Positions 35,046-43,692 of a DNA stretch of 64,000 nucleotides are shown one piece after another. This DNA comes from Paenibacillus cymbidii. GTDB taxonomy: Bacteria; Bacillota; Bacilli; Paenibacillales; NBRC-103111. The DNA lies in contig NZ_SHLX01000029.1 of NCBI RefSeq assembly GCF_004764705.1, forward strand, positions 1 through 64,000, given 5' to 3'. Made by a program: the position numbers and the translations under genes. How positions within the stretch are numbered: the first letter of the stretch is position 1; the number at the start of each line of letters is the position of its first letter. Under the pieces are notes generated by a model that saw nothing but the letters and a program-made list of their open reading frames with translations, had not been told where the DNA came from and made no database searches.

Positions 35046-35915
35046 CTACAACGACTCCTGCATCCGCTTGCGGTATTGCGCCGGCGGCATGCCGACCTGT
35101 TTGCGGAACGCGCGGATAAAATAGTTCGTTTCGGCCATGCCGACCTGTTCGCCGATTTCGCGCACGGACAGCTCCGTCCGCTCCAGCAGCGAACGCGCCT
35201 TGGCCATCCGCTGCCGCAGCACGTACTGCAGCGGCGACAAACCGGTATGCCGCTTCAGGCAGCGCGACAAATAATCGAAATGAAAATGAAGCGCATTCGC
35301 CAGCTCTTCCGCATCGAACGGCTCCTCCGCATGCTGCCGCAAATACGCTTCGATCCGCGCGCTCAGCGCTGCAGACGGCGACAACCGCCGCGCCCCCGCC
35401 GCCTCCTGCAGCTTGACCAGCAGCTGCGCGAGGCCTGCTTGCAGCTCAAGCGCGTTCTCTACCGTCAAATGGTGGTGCTGCTCCACCATGCGGTCCAGCA
35501 CCGGCAGCAGTCCGCTGAGGTCGATATGCGCGTACTTCGGCACATACAACGTTTGCGCCGACGGGTTCAGGTCGATATCGGTCCCTCTCCTGAGCGCATG
35601 CGTCCACGGCACCTCGTCGCCGGGCAACGATCGAAGCGGCGCGGGATGGCGAAAGTGCACCCAGTATATTTCCGTGAGCGTTTCGCACGGCTTGTGCCCC
35701 CAATGCATGACGCCCGGCTCCAGCGCCAGCAAACCGCCCGCGCCAACCTCGTAGGCGGCTCGCTCGTCGCTCATATATAATGCGCCTTCTTTTACAATCA
35801 ACAAATCGTATACATCGAATCGCCGCGCAAAATGCTGCTGGCCCGGATGCCAAAGCGAGTGGCCGACAGTCAACAGCTGCGGCATCGGCGGCATCGGCAG
35901 CTCAAGGCAAATCAT
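35046..35915 (-). CDS. AraC-family transcriptional regulator with cupin sensor
   Basis: A 289-residue regulator. An N-terminal cupin-type effector domain (DVYDLLIVKEGALYM, GALLALEPGVMH-like strands) is followed by a C-terminal AraC DNA-binding domain with two HTHs (FDAEELANALHFHFDYLSRC and SVREIGEQVGMAETNYFIRA) ending in GMPPAQYRKRM. It is divergent from the GHL6-type glycosidase gene with direct repeats between them, so it probably activates that gene in response to a sugar. The ATG at 35915 is chosen because AAAGGGGA lies about 9 bases before it; the ATG at 35924 abuts that site. Effector unknown. Confidence 0.88.
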   Translation of the reverse strand: MICLELPMPPMPQLLTVGHSLWHPGQQHFARRFDVYDLLIVKEGALYMSDERAAYEVGAGGLLALEPGVMHWGHKPCETLTEIYWVHFRHPAPLRSLPGDEVPWTHALRRGTDIDLNPSAQTLYVPKYAHIDLSGLLPVLDRMVEQHHHLTVENALELQAGLAQLLVKLQEAAGARRLSPSAALSARIEAYLRQHAEEPFDAEELANALHFHFDYLSRCLKRHTGLSPLQYVLRQRMAKARSLLERTELSVREIGEQVGMAETNYFIRAFRKQVGMPPAQYRKRMQESL

Positions 35916-35963
35916 CGTCGTCATTCCCCTTTCCGCAAGCGTATTTATTGTAGCACGCCCAAG

Positions 35964-35993
35964 TCGATAATGTGCTATTATCAATCGATAATA
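35964..35993. promoter_or_regulatory. Direct and inverted repeats in the AraC/glycosidase divergent promoter
   Basis: TCGATAAT occurs at 35964-35971 and again at 35985-35992, exactly 21 bases apart (two helical turns, the usual spacing for AraC half-sites). The second overlaps a perfect TATTATC/GATAATA inverted repeat (35976-35993). It lies between the two divergent genes and is a candidate activator site. Confidence 0.45.
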
Positions 35994-36061
35994 CGCCTAG
36001 CCGCCACAGCCGGACAACGTGTAAAGTGAAAGAAAACGCTTCACCCAAAGGAGACGACTTT

Positions 36062-38041
36062 ATGCGATTCAGACAAGTTCACCTCGACTTCCATACGTCG
36101 GAAGCGATCCCTGGCATCGGCAGCCGTTTCGACAAACAACAATTCCAGGACATGCTGCAGCTTGGACATGTCGATTCGATCACGATTTTTTCGAAATGCC
36201 ATCACGGCTGGGCGTATCATCCATCGAAAGCGAACGAAATCCATCCCGGCCTCTCGTTCGATCTGCTCGGCGCCATGATCGAAGCCGCGCACGAAATCAA
36301 CGTCAAGACGCCGGTATACATCTCCGCCGGTCTGGACGAAAAACTGGCCCTGCGCCATCCCGAATGGCTCATCCGCAGCAAAGACGACAAAACGAACTGG
36401 GTGCCCGGCTTCCTTGAGCGCGCCGGCTACCACCAGTTTTGCCTGAACACGCCATACCTCGATCTGCTGATCGCACAGGTTGAAGAAGTCGTCGCAAACT
36501 ATGACGCCGACGGCATCTTCCTCGACATTGTCGGCGTGCGCGAATGTTATTGCCATACGTGCATCGGCGCCGCCCGCGAGCGTGGCTTCGATCCGCGCGA
36601 CAAACAGTCGATGCGTCCGATCTGGGAAGCGACGTACGCCAATTACACGCGCCGCGTGCGCGAAGCGATCGACGCCATCAAGCCCGGCCTGCCCGTCTTC
36701 CATAACGGCGGCCACATTCGCCGCGGACGCCGCGACCTCGCGCAAATGAACACGCACCTGGAGCTCGAGTCGCTGCCGACCGGCGGCTGGGGCTACGATC
36801 ATTTCCCGCTGTCGGCTCGGTACGCGCAACCGCTTGGTATGCGGTTCCTCGGCATGACCGGCAAATTCCATACGTCGTGGGGCGAATTCGGCGGCTACAA
36901 GCATCCGAATGCGCTGCGCTACGAAACGGCGCTCAGTATCGCGAATGGCGCCCGCTGCTCGATCGGCGATCAACTGCATCCGGAAGGCGTCATGGACCCG
37001 GCGACGTATCGGCTGATCGGCGCCGCTTATGCGGAAGTGGAAGCGAAGGAAGCGTGGTGCGAGGACGCGGTCAACGTGGCGGACGTGGCGCTGCTGACGC
37101 TGGAATCGATCGGCGCCCACGACAAGCTGGAAGAGAAGGAAAACCGTTCCGGCCACTCCGACGCCGGCGCCGTGCGCATGCTGCTGGAAGGCAAGCTGCT
37201 GTTCGACGTCATCGATACGGAGCAGCATTTTGCGTCGTACAAGGTCATCATTCTGCCCGATAAAGCAGTGCTGGACGAGTCGCTTGCCCGCAAGCTGAAC
37301 GACTACATCGCCGCAGGCGGCAAAGTGCTCGCGACCGGCAGCTCCGGCCTGGCGGCGGACGGCAGCGGATTTGCGCTCGATCTCGGCGTGGAATGGCTTG
37401 GCGCAAACGAGTTTCGCCCGGACTACTTCCGCCCCGGCTTCGAGCTCGGCAGCCTGAGCAACGCGGCTTTCATCTGCTACAGCCAAGGGCAGCGCGTCGC
37501 GCTGAAGGGCGGCGTGGAGCTTGGCGAACGCGAGGACCCGTACTTCAACCGCGACGTGTTCCACTTCTGCTCGCACCAGCATACGCCCAGCAGCGGCAAA
37601 TCCGGCGGACCGGGCATGGTGGAAAGCGCGGCCGGCATTTATATCGCCTGGGACGTATTCGACGACTACGCGACCAAAGGCAGCCTGTTCCTGAAGGAAT
37701 CGGTCCTGTACGCTCTGAATCGGCTGTTGTCCGGGCGCACGCTGCACACCAATTTGCCGGCGCAAGGAATCGTTACGCTGCAGCGTCAGGAGCGTCACGG
37801 CCGCTATGTAAATCACCTGCTGTATGCCAGCCCGGTGAAACGCGGCACCTCGGTTGAAGTGATCGAGGACATCATGCCGCTGTTCGATATCGAAGTCGCC
37901 CTTCACATCGACGAGCCGGTAAACGAAGTGTATTTGGCTCCCGAGCGCAAACCGCTGCCTTACGAGCAAAAGGACGGGGTTGTGCGCTACACGGTGCCGA
38001 AGCTGGAATGCCATCAGATGGTCGTGCTTGCTTATTCATAA
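36062..38041 (+). CDS. GHL6-type putative glycosidase with beta-galactosidase-trimerisation-like domain
   Basis: A 659-residue protein. Residues 1-330 match the hypothetical glycosyl hydrolase 6 TIM-barrel family: HLDFHTSEAIPGIGSRFD at the N terminus, FSKCHHGWAYHPSK, NYDADGIFLDIVG with a likely catalytic Asp, and CHTCIGAARERGFDP with a CxxC-type pair. From about residue 380 a Rossmann-like domain resembling the GH42 trimerisation domain follows (KVIILPDKAVLDESLARKLN, AAGGKVLATGSSGLAADGSG). There is no signal peptide, so it acts in the cytoplasm. Substrate is unknown; family members are often placed with plant or host glycan loci. AAAGGAG precedes the ATG. Expression probably depends on the divergent AraC regulator. 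Confidence 0.8.
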   Translation: MRFRQVHLDFHTSEAIPGIGSRFDKQQFQDMLQLGHVDSITIFSKCHHGWAYHPSKANEIHPGLSFDLLGAMIEAAHEINVKTPVYISAGLDEKLALRHPEWLIRSKDDKTNWVPGFLERAGYHQFCLNTPYLDLLIAQVEEVVANYDADGIFLDIVGVRECYCHTCIGAARERGFDPRDKQSMRPIWEATYANYTRRVREAIDAIKPGLPVFHNGGHIRRGRRDLAQMNTHLELESLPTGGWGYDHFPLSARYAQPLGMRFLGMTGKFHTSWGEFGGYKHPNALRYETALSIANGARCSIGDQLHPEGVMDPATYRLIGAAYAEVEAKEAWCEDAVNVADVALLTLESIGAHDKLEEKENRSGHSDAGAVRMLLEGKLLFDVIDTEQHFASYKVIILPDKAVLDESLARKLNDYIAAGGKVLATGSSGLAADGSGFALDLGVEWLGANEFRPDYFRPGFELGSLSNAAFICYSQGQRVALKGGVELGEREDPYFNRDVFHFCSHQHTPSSGKSGGPGMVESAAGIYIAWDVFDDYATKGSLFLKESVLYALNRLLSGRTLHTNLPAQGIVTLQRQERHGRYVNHLLYASPVKRGTSVEVIEDIMPLFDIEVALHIDEPVNEVYLAPERKPLPYEQKDGVVRYTVPKLECHQMVVLAYS

Positions 38042-38117
38042 AAAGGTCGATTGGTTCCTCCGTTCCCAAATTTTTTGCCAAACTACGCAGTCAACTATAG
38101 CATTTCAACCTCCGCGA

Positions 38118-38126
38118 CATATTTTA
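38118..38126 (+). promoter_or_regulatory. Possible late-sporulation promoter -10 element
   Basis: CATATTTTA fits the CATA-n3-TA -10 pattern of mother-cell sigma factors, 30 bases ahead of the Cys/His-rich protein gene. A matching -35 element is not clear, so this rests partly on the neighbouring spore-coat genes. Confidence 0.3.
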
Positions 38127-38155
38127 TATGGTACAACTCGGGAGGAGGCTATGGC

Positions 38156-38581
38156 ATGACACTGGGCAATAAAGCCAAAACGAGCGGGTGCCGCTGCAAT
38201 TGCGGCTGCTGCAGACACAGGAAGCATAAAAAACACGTCAAAAATGCGGTCCGGCGCCGGGTAACGACGGTTGAGACCGTTCGGGAAGAAAACGTTACGC
38301 GCGACGTGCCGCAAAGAAGCGTCGGCACCCTGCCGGTCGATCCTGTCCACGCGCTGAGAGGCCGCTACTGCGGTGACGATATCGAGCTGGTCGGCGGATT
38401 TTACACGCGGCCGCAAGTTATAACTGCGCCCGTCGACAGCGCCGCAGACGGCAGATCGGCCGGGCACCGGAGCCCGCCTAAGCGCGGCGCGGCCGCGCAT
38501 CGCAGCTCAACGGTGCACCGCAGTACGACCGTCCATCGCAGCACGACGCTGGTCAATCGCAGCGCCGGCCCTACCGTTTGA
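38156..38581 (+). CDS. Cys-rich, His-Arg-Ser/Thr-repeat protein next to cotH (candidate spore-coat protein)
   Basis: A 141-residue protein of no recognised family. The N terminus has a Cys cluster and basic run (GCRCNCGCCRHRKHKKHVKN). The middle is a small soluble region. The C terminus is low-complexity with near-perfect hexads HRSSTV, HRSTTV and HRSTTL at residues 115-132. This composition resembles coat proteins that are cross-linked and phosphorylated. CotB and CotG of Bacillus subtilis are Ser-rich repeat proteins phosphorylated by CotH, and here a cotH-like gene lies 144 bases downstream on the same strand. GGAGGAGG precedes the ATG at 38156; an out-of-frame ATG at 38151 stops after two codons. 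Coat function is inferred. Confidence 0.65.
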   Translation: MTLGNKAKTSGCRCNCGCCRHRKHKKHVKNAVRRRVTTVETVREENVTRDVPQRSVGTLPVDPVHALRGRYCGDDIELVGGFYTRPQVITAPVDSAADGRSAGHRSPPKRGAAAHRSSTVHRSTTVHRSTTLVNRSAGPTV

Positions 38582-38663
38582 TCGTCTGATCGCCCGTTTG
38601 CGGCTGCGGTTCGGACAAACGCCGTGCCCTGCGCCGACTCGCGCGCATAAAGTAGTACAAACT

Positions 38664-38694
38664 GGAGCCTATCCTGTCGGGATAGGCTTTTTGT
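38664..38694 (+). terminator. Terminator between the repeat protein and cotH
   Basis: AGCCTATCC (38664-38672) pairs with GGATAGGCT (38678-38686) across a 5-base loop and is followed by TTTTTGTTT. It lies 83 bases after the repeat-protein stop and shortly before the cotH ribosome binding site, so cotH may be read partly by readthrough or from its own promoter. Confidence 0.7.
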
Positions 38695-38725
38695 TTAACG
38701 GAATGCCAGAAAGGCGGTGCGTTCC

Positions 38726-39781
38726 ATGGAGCTTCCGGCGGTGCACATCGTCATCCGCAGCGCGCAATGGGCGGAGCTTGAGCGAAACGTATGGAGCGAC
38801 AAGTTCGTTGATGCCGTACTCCTCGCCTGGGGGAAACCGGAAGCGATTCGGCTGCGTTACCGCGGCGGCCATACGCGGGATTACCCGAAACGATCGTACG
38901 AAGTCGTCCGCGCCGGCCGATCCGTTCACTACAATGCCGAATACGACGATCCCTCCATGATCCGGAATTCCTTGTCATTCCTATTTTTTCGTTCCATGGG
39001 TGTTCCCGCTCCGAAAACGCAGCACGTTCAGTTGTACATCAACGGGAACTATCACGGCGTCTACTTGGAAATCGAAGCGGTGGATCGCCATTTCTTTCGG
39101 AGCAGAGGGCTGTCTTGCCAGTCGATCGTATACGCCGTCAATGAAAACGCCGATTTTTCCCTGAGCAACAGCAGATCGGGCAAACGCAAATCGTCCCTTT
39201 TTGCCGGGTATGAACGCAAGCTTGGCACTGAAGCCGATCGCGCGCGACTCATCCGGTTTATCGCCGCCATCAATCGGCTGCCTCCGTCCGGACGGCTGCC
39301 TTATATACGTGCCAATCTCGATATCGAGAATTATTTGCGCTGGCTGGCCGGTGCGGTATTTACCGGGAACTACGACGGCTTCGATCAAAACTACGCGCTG
39401 TACCGCAGCCGCGTCGCCCGCGTATACCGCATCGTGCCTTGGGATTATGAAGGCACCTGGGGGCGCAATTGTTTCGGCAAGCCATGCGGCAGCGGTCTGG
39501 TGCGCGTCACCGGCTACAACCGGCTGACCAAGCTGCTGCTTGCGATCAAACCGGTGCGCAAGCGGTACAAACAAATTTTGCAAATGGGCCTTTCCGGACC
39601 GTTTACGCCGGCCAGGCTGCACCCGGCGATCGACCGGCTGCACGGCAGCATAACGGCCGCCATATCCCGCGACACCGAGCGTCAATGGCCGCTGTCCGTG
39701 TTCAAAGACGAACCCCGTTTCATCCGCAACTATATCGCAGAACGGCGCAGGCTCATTTCCCGGGCAATTGCCGGCATGTAG
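38726..39781 (+). CDS. cotH: CotH-family spore-coat protein kinase
   Basis: A 351-residue atypical kinase. CotH proteins are secreted-kinase-fold enzymes that phosphorylate Ser residues on coat proteins. Family blocks seen here are RLRYRGGHTRDYPKRSYEV at the N terminus, NGNYHGVYLEIEAVDRHFF (ion-pair and glycine-loop-like region), NYDGFDQNYALYRS and the metal-binding RIVPWDYEGTWGRN. Length is close to B. subtilis CotH. The ATG at 38726 follows AAAGGCGG at 8 bases; a GTG 9 bases upstream is the alternative. The gene upstream encodes Ser/Thr repeats that could be its substrate, and a YjcZ-type sporulation peptide follows. Confidence 0.85.
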   Translation: MELPAVHIVIRSAQWAELERNVWSDKFVDAVLLAWGKPEAIRLRYRGGHTRDYPKRSYEVVRAGRSVHYNAEYDDPSMIRNSLSFLFFRSMGVPAPKTQHVQLYINGNYHGVYLEIEAVDRHFFRSRGLSCQSIVYAVNENADFSLSNSRSGKRKSSLFAGYERKLGTEADRARLIRFIAAINRLPPSGRLPYIRANLDIENYLRWLAGAVFTGNYDGFDQNYALYRSRVARVYRIVPWDYEGTWGRNCFGKPCGSGLVRVTGYNRLTKLLLAIKPVRKRYKQILQMGLSGPFTPARLHPAIDRLHGSITAAISRDTERQWPLSVFKDEPRFIRNYIAERRRLISRAIAGM

Positions 39782-39897
39782 CCAATGCAGCATATGCCCA
39801 AAAATTCGATACCCGGGCGAATATCCAAGCACGATTTCGCGGCTCTCATACTATGGGTGTGTAAGTCATTTCACCAAATCGAAGGAGGATGAAAAAT

Positions 39898-39999
39898 ATG
39901 GGTTTTGCAGCCGGAGCTTCTTGCGGTGCTTTCACATCTGCTGGGATCATTCTGGTATTGTTCATTTTGCTGGTGATCGTGCTTCGTTCCTGGATCTGA
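39898..39999 (+). CDS. YjcZ-family small sporulation peptide
   Basis: A 33-residue peptide too short for usual gene finders. A small-residue N-terminal part (MGFAAGASCGAFTSAG) runs into a single hydrophobic helix (IILVLFILLVIVLRSWI), the layout of YjcZ/SscA-type sporulation peptides found in many copies in spore formers. A very strong AAGGAGG lies at good distance; an in-frame ATG at 39889 overlaps that site. It follows cotH on the same strand. A CATACTAT element at 39847 could be a sporulation -10. Confidence 0.75.
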   Translation: MGFAAGASCGAFTSAGIILVLFILLVIVLRSWI

Positions 40000-40118
40000 C
40001 GCCTGAATGAGGAGACCAACGTGATCTGCGTTACTCCTCTCCCAGCGACCTTTCGTTCTTGTTGCAAGTATAGCATGGCAAAAACAAGCTTTTGAATGCA
40101 CACCCGTCCCGCCAGACG

Positions 40119-40155
40119 AAAAACCGGCTTGCGCCCGAAGCGCAAGCCGGTTTTT
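40119..40155. terminator. Bidirectional terminator between the yjcZ-like gene and sdhB
   Basis: ACCGGCTTGCG and CGCAAGCCGGT form an 11-bp stem around a short loop, with A-run on the left and T-run on the right, so it can end plus-strand transcripts from the spore genes and the minus-strand sdh transcript. Confidence 0.8.
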
Positions 40156-40189
40156 CTCTCGATGGCGAACCGCATCATGAGGTCCGGCG

Positions 40190-40939
40190 TTACATGCCCA
40201 GCCACTTCTTGAACAGCTGCTTCGTCGTGTCGGCGTTCATCGCCGCAATCGACGTCGTCAGCGGAATGCCTTTCGGACAGGAGCGCACGCAGTTCTGCGA
40301 ATTGCCGCAGCCTTCGATGCCGCCGTCTTCCATCAGCGCGTCGAGCCGCTCGTGTTTGTTCATCTCACCGGTCGGGTGCGTGTTGAACAACCGCACCTGG
40401 GAAATCGCCGCCGGTCCGATAAAGCTCGTTTTGTCGTTGACGTTAGGGCAAGCCTCGAGGCAAACGCCGCACGTCATGCACTTCGCCAGCTCATAGGCCC
40501 ATTGCCGCTTGGATTCGGCGAGACGCGGTCCCGGCCCGAGATCGTACGTGCCGTCGATCGGAATCCACGCCTTGACTTTCTTCAGCGCGGTGAACATGCG
40601 TGAGCGGTCGATGACCAGGTCGCGCATGACCGGGAACGTCGACATCGGCGCCACGCGGATCGGCTGCTCCAGCTTGTCGATCAGCGCCGTACATGCCTGG
40701 CGCGGCTTGCCATTGATCACCATCGAGCAGGCGCCGCACACTTCCTCCAGACAGTTCGACTCCCAGCAGACGGGTGTCGTCTTTTGGCCTTGCGCGTTTT
40801 TCGGGTTGCGCTGAATTTCCATGAGGGCGCTGATGACGTTCATGTTCGGCCGGTACGGGATCTCGAACTCTTCCGTATACGATTTCGCTTCCGGACTGTC
40901 CTTGCGCGTCACAACCAGCTTGATCGTTTTGTCCGCCAT
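40190..40939 (-). CDS. sdhB: Succinate dehydrogenase iron-sulfur subunit
   Basis: A 249-residue membrane-associated subunit carrying electrons from FAD to cytochrome b/menaquinone in the TCA-cycle complex II. Three Fe-S binding regions are visible: the [2Fe-2S] region CWESNCLEEVCGACSMVING, then the [4Fe-4S] motif CMTCGVCLEACP, and the [3Fe-4S] region CGNSQNCVRSCPKGIPL. The ATG at 40939 begins 2 bases after the sdhA stop, with a GGTGGG site inside the end of sdhA, so translation is probably coupled. It is last in the sdhCAB operon, as in other Bacillales. Confidence 0.97.
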   Translation of the reverse strand: MADKTIKLVVTRKDSPEAKSYTEEFEIPYRPNMNVISALMEIQRNPKNAQGQKTTPVCWESNCLEEVCGACSMVINGKPRQACTALIDKLEQPIRVAPMSTFPVMRDLVIDRSRMFTALKKVKAWIPIDGTYDLGPGPRLAESKRQWAYELAKCMTCGVCLEACPNVNDKTSFIGPAAISQVRLFNTHPTGEMNKHERLDALMEDGGIEGCGNSQNCVRSCPKGIPLTTSIAAMNADTTKQLFKKWLGM

Positions 40940-40941
40940 GA

Positions 40942-42699
40942 TCAATGCCCACCTTTCTTATCCGCCGAATAATCGCGTTTCCGCGGCGCCACGAGCGAGA
41001 CGTCGATGTCTTCGTAGCTGATTAGCGGTCGATCCGGCGTATACGTTGCGATCGTCGATTTCATGTATTCTTCGTCGTTGCGATCCGGGAATTCCGGCTT
41101 GTAGTGGGCGCCGCGGCTTTCGTTGCGCTGCAGCGCGCCGATCGTCATCGCCCGGGCAAGCTCGAGCATATTCCACAGCTGGCGGGTGAACGCCACGCCC
41201 TGGTTGTTCCAGCGCGCCGTGTCGGTCATGCTGATCTTCTTGTAACGCTCGCGCAGTTCCATGATTTTGTCGTCGGTCTCCTGCAGCTTCTTGTTGTAGC
41301 GCACGACCGTCATGTTGTTGTTCATCCACTCGCCAAGCTCTTTGTGAATCACGTATGCGTTTTCCGTGCCGTCGAGCTTCAGCAGGTCTTCGTACTTGGT
41401 CGACTGCTTCTTCGCTTCGCGTTCGAACACCGACGAAGCGACGTCTTCGGCGTGCTTCTTCAGGCCCTTGACGTATTCGATCGCCTTCGGCCCGGCCACC
41501 ATGCCGCCGTAAATCGCCGACAGCAGCGAGTTTGCGCCAAGCCGGTTCGCGCCGTGGTATTGGTAATCGCATTCTCCGGCGGCGAACAAGCCGGGAATGT
41601 TGGTCATCTGGTTGTAGTCGACCCACAGGCCGCCCATCGAATAGTGAACCGCCGGGAAAATCAGCATCGGAATTTTGCGCGGGTCGTCGCCCATAAACTT
41701 CTCGTAAATTTCGATGATGCCGCCGAGCTTGACGTCCAGCTCCTTCGGATCCTTGTGCGACAAGTCGAGGTAAACCATGTTTTCGCCGTTGATGCCCAGC
41801 TTCATGTCGACGCAAACGTGGAAAATTTCCCGCGTCGCGATATCGCGCGGCACCAGGTTGCCGTAAGCCGGGTATTTTTCCTCGAGGAAGTACCACGGTT
41901 TGCCGTCCTTGTACGTCCAGATGCGGCCGCCTTCGCCGCGCGCAGATTCGCTCATGAGCCGCAGCTTGTCGTCACCCGGAATCGCTGTCGGGTGAATCTG
42001 GATGAATTCGCCGTTGCCGTACTTCACGCCTTGCTGGTAAACCGCGCTCGCCGCGGTGCCTGTATTGATGACCGAGTTCGTCGTTTTGCCGAAAATGATG
42101 CCGGGGCCGCCCGTAGCCAGGATGACCGCGTCGGCCGGGAACGACTTCGTTTCCATCGAGCGCAAATCTTGCGCGCACACGCCGCGGCAAACGCCGTCGT
42201 CGTCGAGCACCGCCGAAAGAAATTCCCAATGCTCGTACTTCGTAACCAGCCCCGCCGTTTCCCAGCGGCGCACTTGCTCGTCCAGCGCGTACAACAGCTG
42301 CTGGCCGGTCGTCGCGCCGGCGAACGCCGTGCGGTGGTATTGCGTGCCGCCGAAGCGGCGGAAGTCGAGCAACCCTTCCGGCGTGCGGCTGAACATGACG
42401 CCCATCCGGTCCATCAGGTGGATAATGCCGGGCGCCGCTTCGCACATCGCCTTGACCGGCGGCTGGTTGGCCAGGAAGTCGCCGCCGTACACCGTATCGT
42501 CAAAGTGCTCCCAAGGGGAGTCGCCTTCGCCTTTCGTATTAACGGCCCCATTGATGCCGCCCTGCGCGCACACCGAGTGAGAGCGCTTGACCGGTACCAG
42601 GGAGAACAGATCCACATGAACGCCGGCTTCCGCCGCTTTGATGGTGGCCATCAAGCCTGCCAAACCGCCGCCTACTACAATCACCTTCGCATTTGCCAT
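40942..42699 (-). CDS. sdhA: Succinate dehydrogenase flavoprotein subunit
   Basis: A 585-residue catalytic subunit that oxidises succinate to fumarate with covalently bound FAD. The Rossmann FAD motif is VIVVGGGLAGLMATIKAAEA at the N terminus. The flavinylation His lies in RSHSVCAQGGING. The active-site region HPTAIPGDDKLRLMSESARG(E) and the capping-domain PAVHYSMGGLWVDYNQ are intact. Length matches the Bacillus enzyme. AAGGGG precedes the ATG, overlapping the sdhC stop region (13-base gap). It is co-transcribed with sdhC and sdhB. Confidence 0.97.
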   Translation of the reverse strand: MANAKVIVVGGGLAGLMATIKAAEAGVHVDLFSLVPVKRSHSVCAQGGINGAVNTKGEGDSPWEHFDDTVYGGDFLANQPPVKAMCEAAPGIIHLMDRMGVMFSRTPEGLLDFRRFGGTQYHRTAFAGATTGQQLLYALDEQVRRWETAGLVTKYEHWEFLSAVLDDDGVCRGVCAQDLRSMETKSFPADAVILATGGPGIIFGKTTNSVINTGTAASAVYQQGVKYGNGEFIQIHPTAIPGDDKLRLMSESARGEGGRIWTYKDGKPWYFLEEKYPAYGNLVPRDIATREIFHVCVDMKLGINGENMVYLDLSHKDPKELDVKLGGIIEIYEKFMGDDPRKIPMLIFPAVHYSMGGLWVDYNQMTNIPGLFAAGECDYQYHGANRLGANSLLSAIYGGMVAGPKAIEYVKGLKKHAEDVASSVFEREAKKQSTKYEDLLKLDGTENAYVIHKELGEWMNNNMTVVRYNKKLQETDDKIMELRERYKKISMTDTARWNNQGVAFTRQLWNMLELARAMTIGALQRNESRGAHYKPEFPDRNDEEYMKSTIATYTPDRPLISYEDIDVSLVAPRKRDYSADKKGGH

Positions 42700-42712
42700 T
42701 GTCTCTCACCCC

Positions 42713-43369
42713 TTATTTGGTCGCCGTGGCCGGCAATTCTTGGAAGTCCGAACCGGTGAACGCGGTCAACGACAGTATGAACATGACGGCCATCAGCACG
42801 AACAGGCCCATGCATACATAGGTCGAAACGCGTTGCGCGCGCGGCCCGATCGTAATGCCCCAGCTGACGAGGAAAGACCACAGTCCGTTCGCAAAGTGGA
42901 ATGTTGCGGCGAGAACGCCGATCACATAAAACGTAAAGAGCAGCGGCTGCGTCGTGATGTCGTGCATATGTACGCCGAGTTCTTCATGCGTCACATTGCC
43001 GAGCGTCACTTGAAAACGCGTTTCGAAGAAGTGCCAAGCGACAAAAATGAAGGTAATGACGCCCGTAATCCGCTGCAGCGAAAACATCACATTGCGGAAA
43101 TAGCCGTAATGGCTGACATTGTTCCGCGCCGTATACGCCACGTAGAGGCCGTAAACGCCGTGGTAAAGAAGCGGAAGCCAGATACCGACGATTTCGAGCG
43201 CAAGCACGAGCGGCAACCGGTTCAGCCAGGCGACCGAATCGATGAAACCTTGATGCCCTTCATTAAATGCCGCGTAGTTGGTCAGCATATGCTCGAGCAA
43301 GAAGAAGCCGACTGGAATAACCCCGAGCAAAGAATGAATCTTGCGGTAGTAATAAGAATTTCCGGACAT
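42713..43369 (-). CDS. sdhC: Succinate dehydrogenase cytochrome b558 subunit
   Basis: A 218-residue membrane anchor with five predicted transmembrane helices, the first around IHSLLGVIPVGFFLLEHMLTN. Conserved His residues in the helices (HSLL, EHML, FHFA-type) are candidates for the two heme ligands of the diheme b558. It anchors SdhAB and passes electrons to menaquinone. AAGGGGGG lies upstream of the ATG at a slightly long distance. A clear sigma-A-type promoter lies upstream (see 43434-43462). It is the first gene of the operon. Confidence 0.95.
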   Translation of the reverse strand: MSGNSYYYRKIHSLLGVIPVGFFLLEHMLTNYAAFNEGHQGFIDSVAWLNRLPLVLALEIVGIWLPLLYHGVYGLYVAYTARNNVSHYGYFRNVMFSLQRITGVITFIFVAWHFFETRFQVTLGNVTHEELGVHMHDITTQPLLFTFYVIGVLAATFHFANGLWSFLVSWGITIGPRAQRVSTYVCMGLFVLMAVMFILSLTAFTGSDFQELPATATK

Positions 43370-43692
43370 TGTGTTACATTCCCCCCTTGAGAGTGGTAAA
43401 GCTCAGGCGCTCGCCGTCTGTAGACCACATACCATTGTACTGCTGCGTTCCAAGGGCGTCAACAAAATATGACAACTTCCGTCACCCTTGAAGAAGTAGT
43501 TCGAGCCGCGTCTGCTCCCGGTTTCCATCAGCTTCATTTTTCATTCGATGGCAGCTTTTTATACGCCTGGCAACGCTTGTCGAGAAATAATTTGTGGCAA
43601 TCCCCATGTTACGCTCCAATCGCTTATAATGGAAGTGCGATATTTCTATATCTGCTTATGCAGAATCGTTATAAGGAAGAGGGCGATCCGCC
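43370..43692. other. Intergenic region with divergent promoters for sdhC and the LysR gene
   Basis: 323 bases without a gene. It contains the sdh promoter, and a TATAAT hexamer at 43625-43630 that could be the -10 of the LysR gene with no convincing -35. A plus-strand open frame at 43469-43741 has no ribosome site or family. Confidence 0.55.
43434..43462 (-). promoter_or_regulatory. Sigma-A-type promoter of sdhCAB
   Basis: On the minus strand, TTGACG (43462-43457) and TACAAT (43439-43434) are separated by 17 bases. Transcription would begin about 60 bases before sdhC. Confidence 0.7.

Noticed and set aside
36028..36046. CcpA cre-like sequence ahead of the GHL6 glycosidase (GAAAACGCTTCA on the plus strand)
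   Set aside because: One base short of the 14-base cre consensus in the core, so not convincing.
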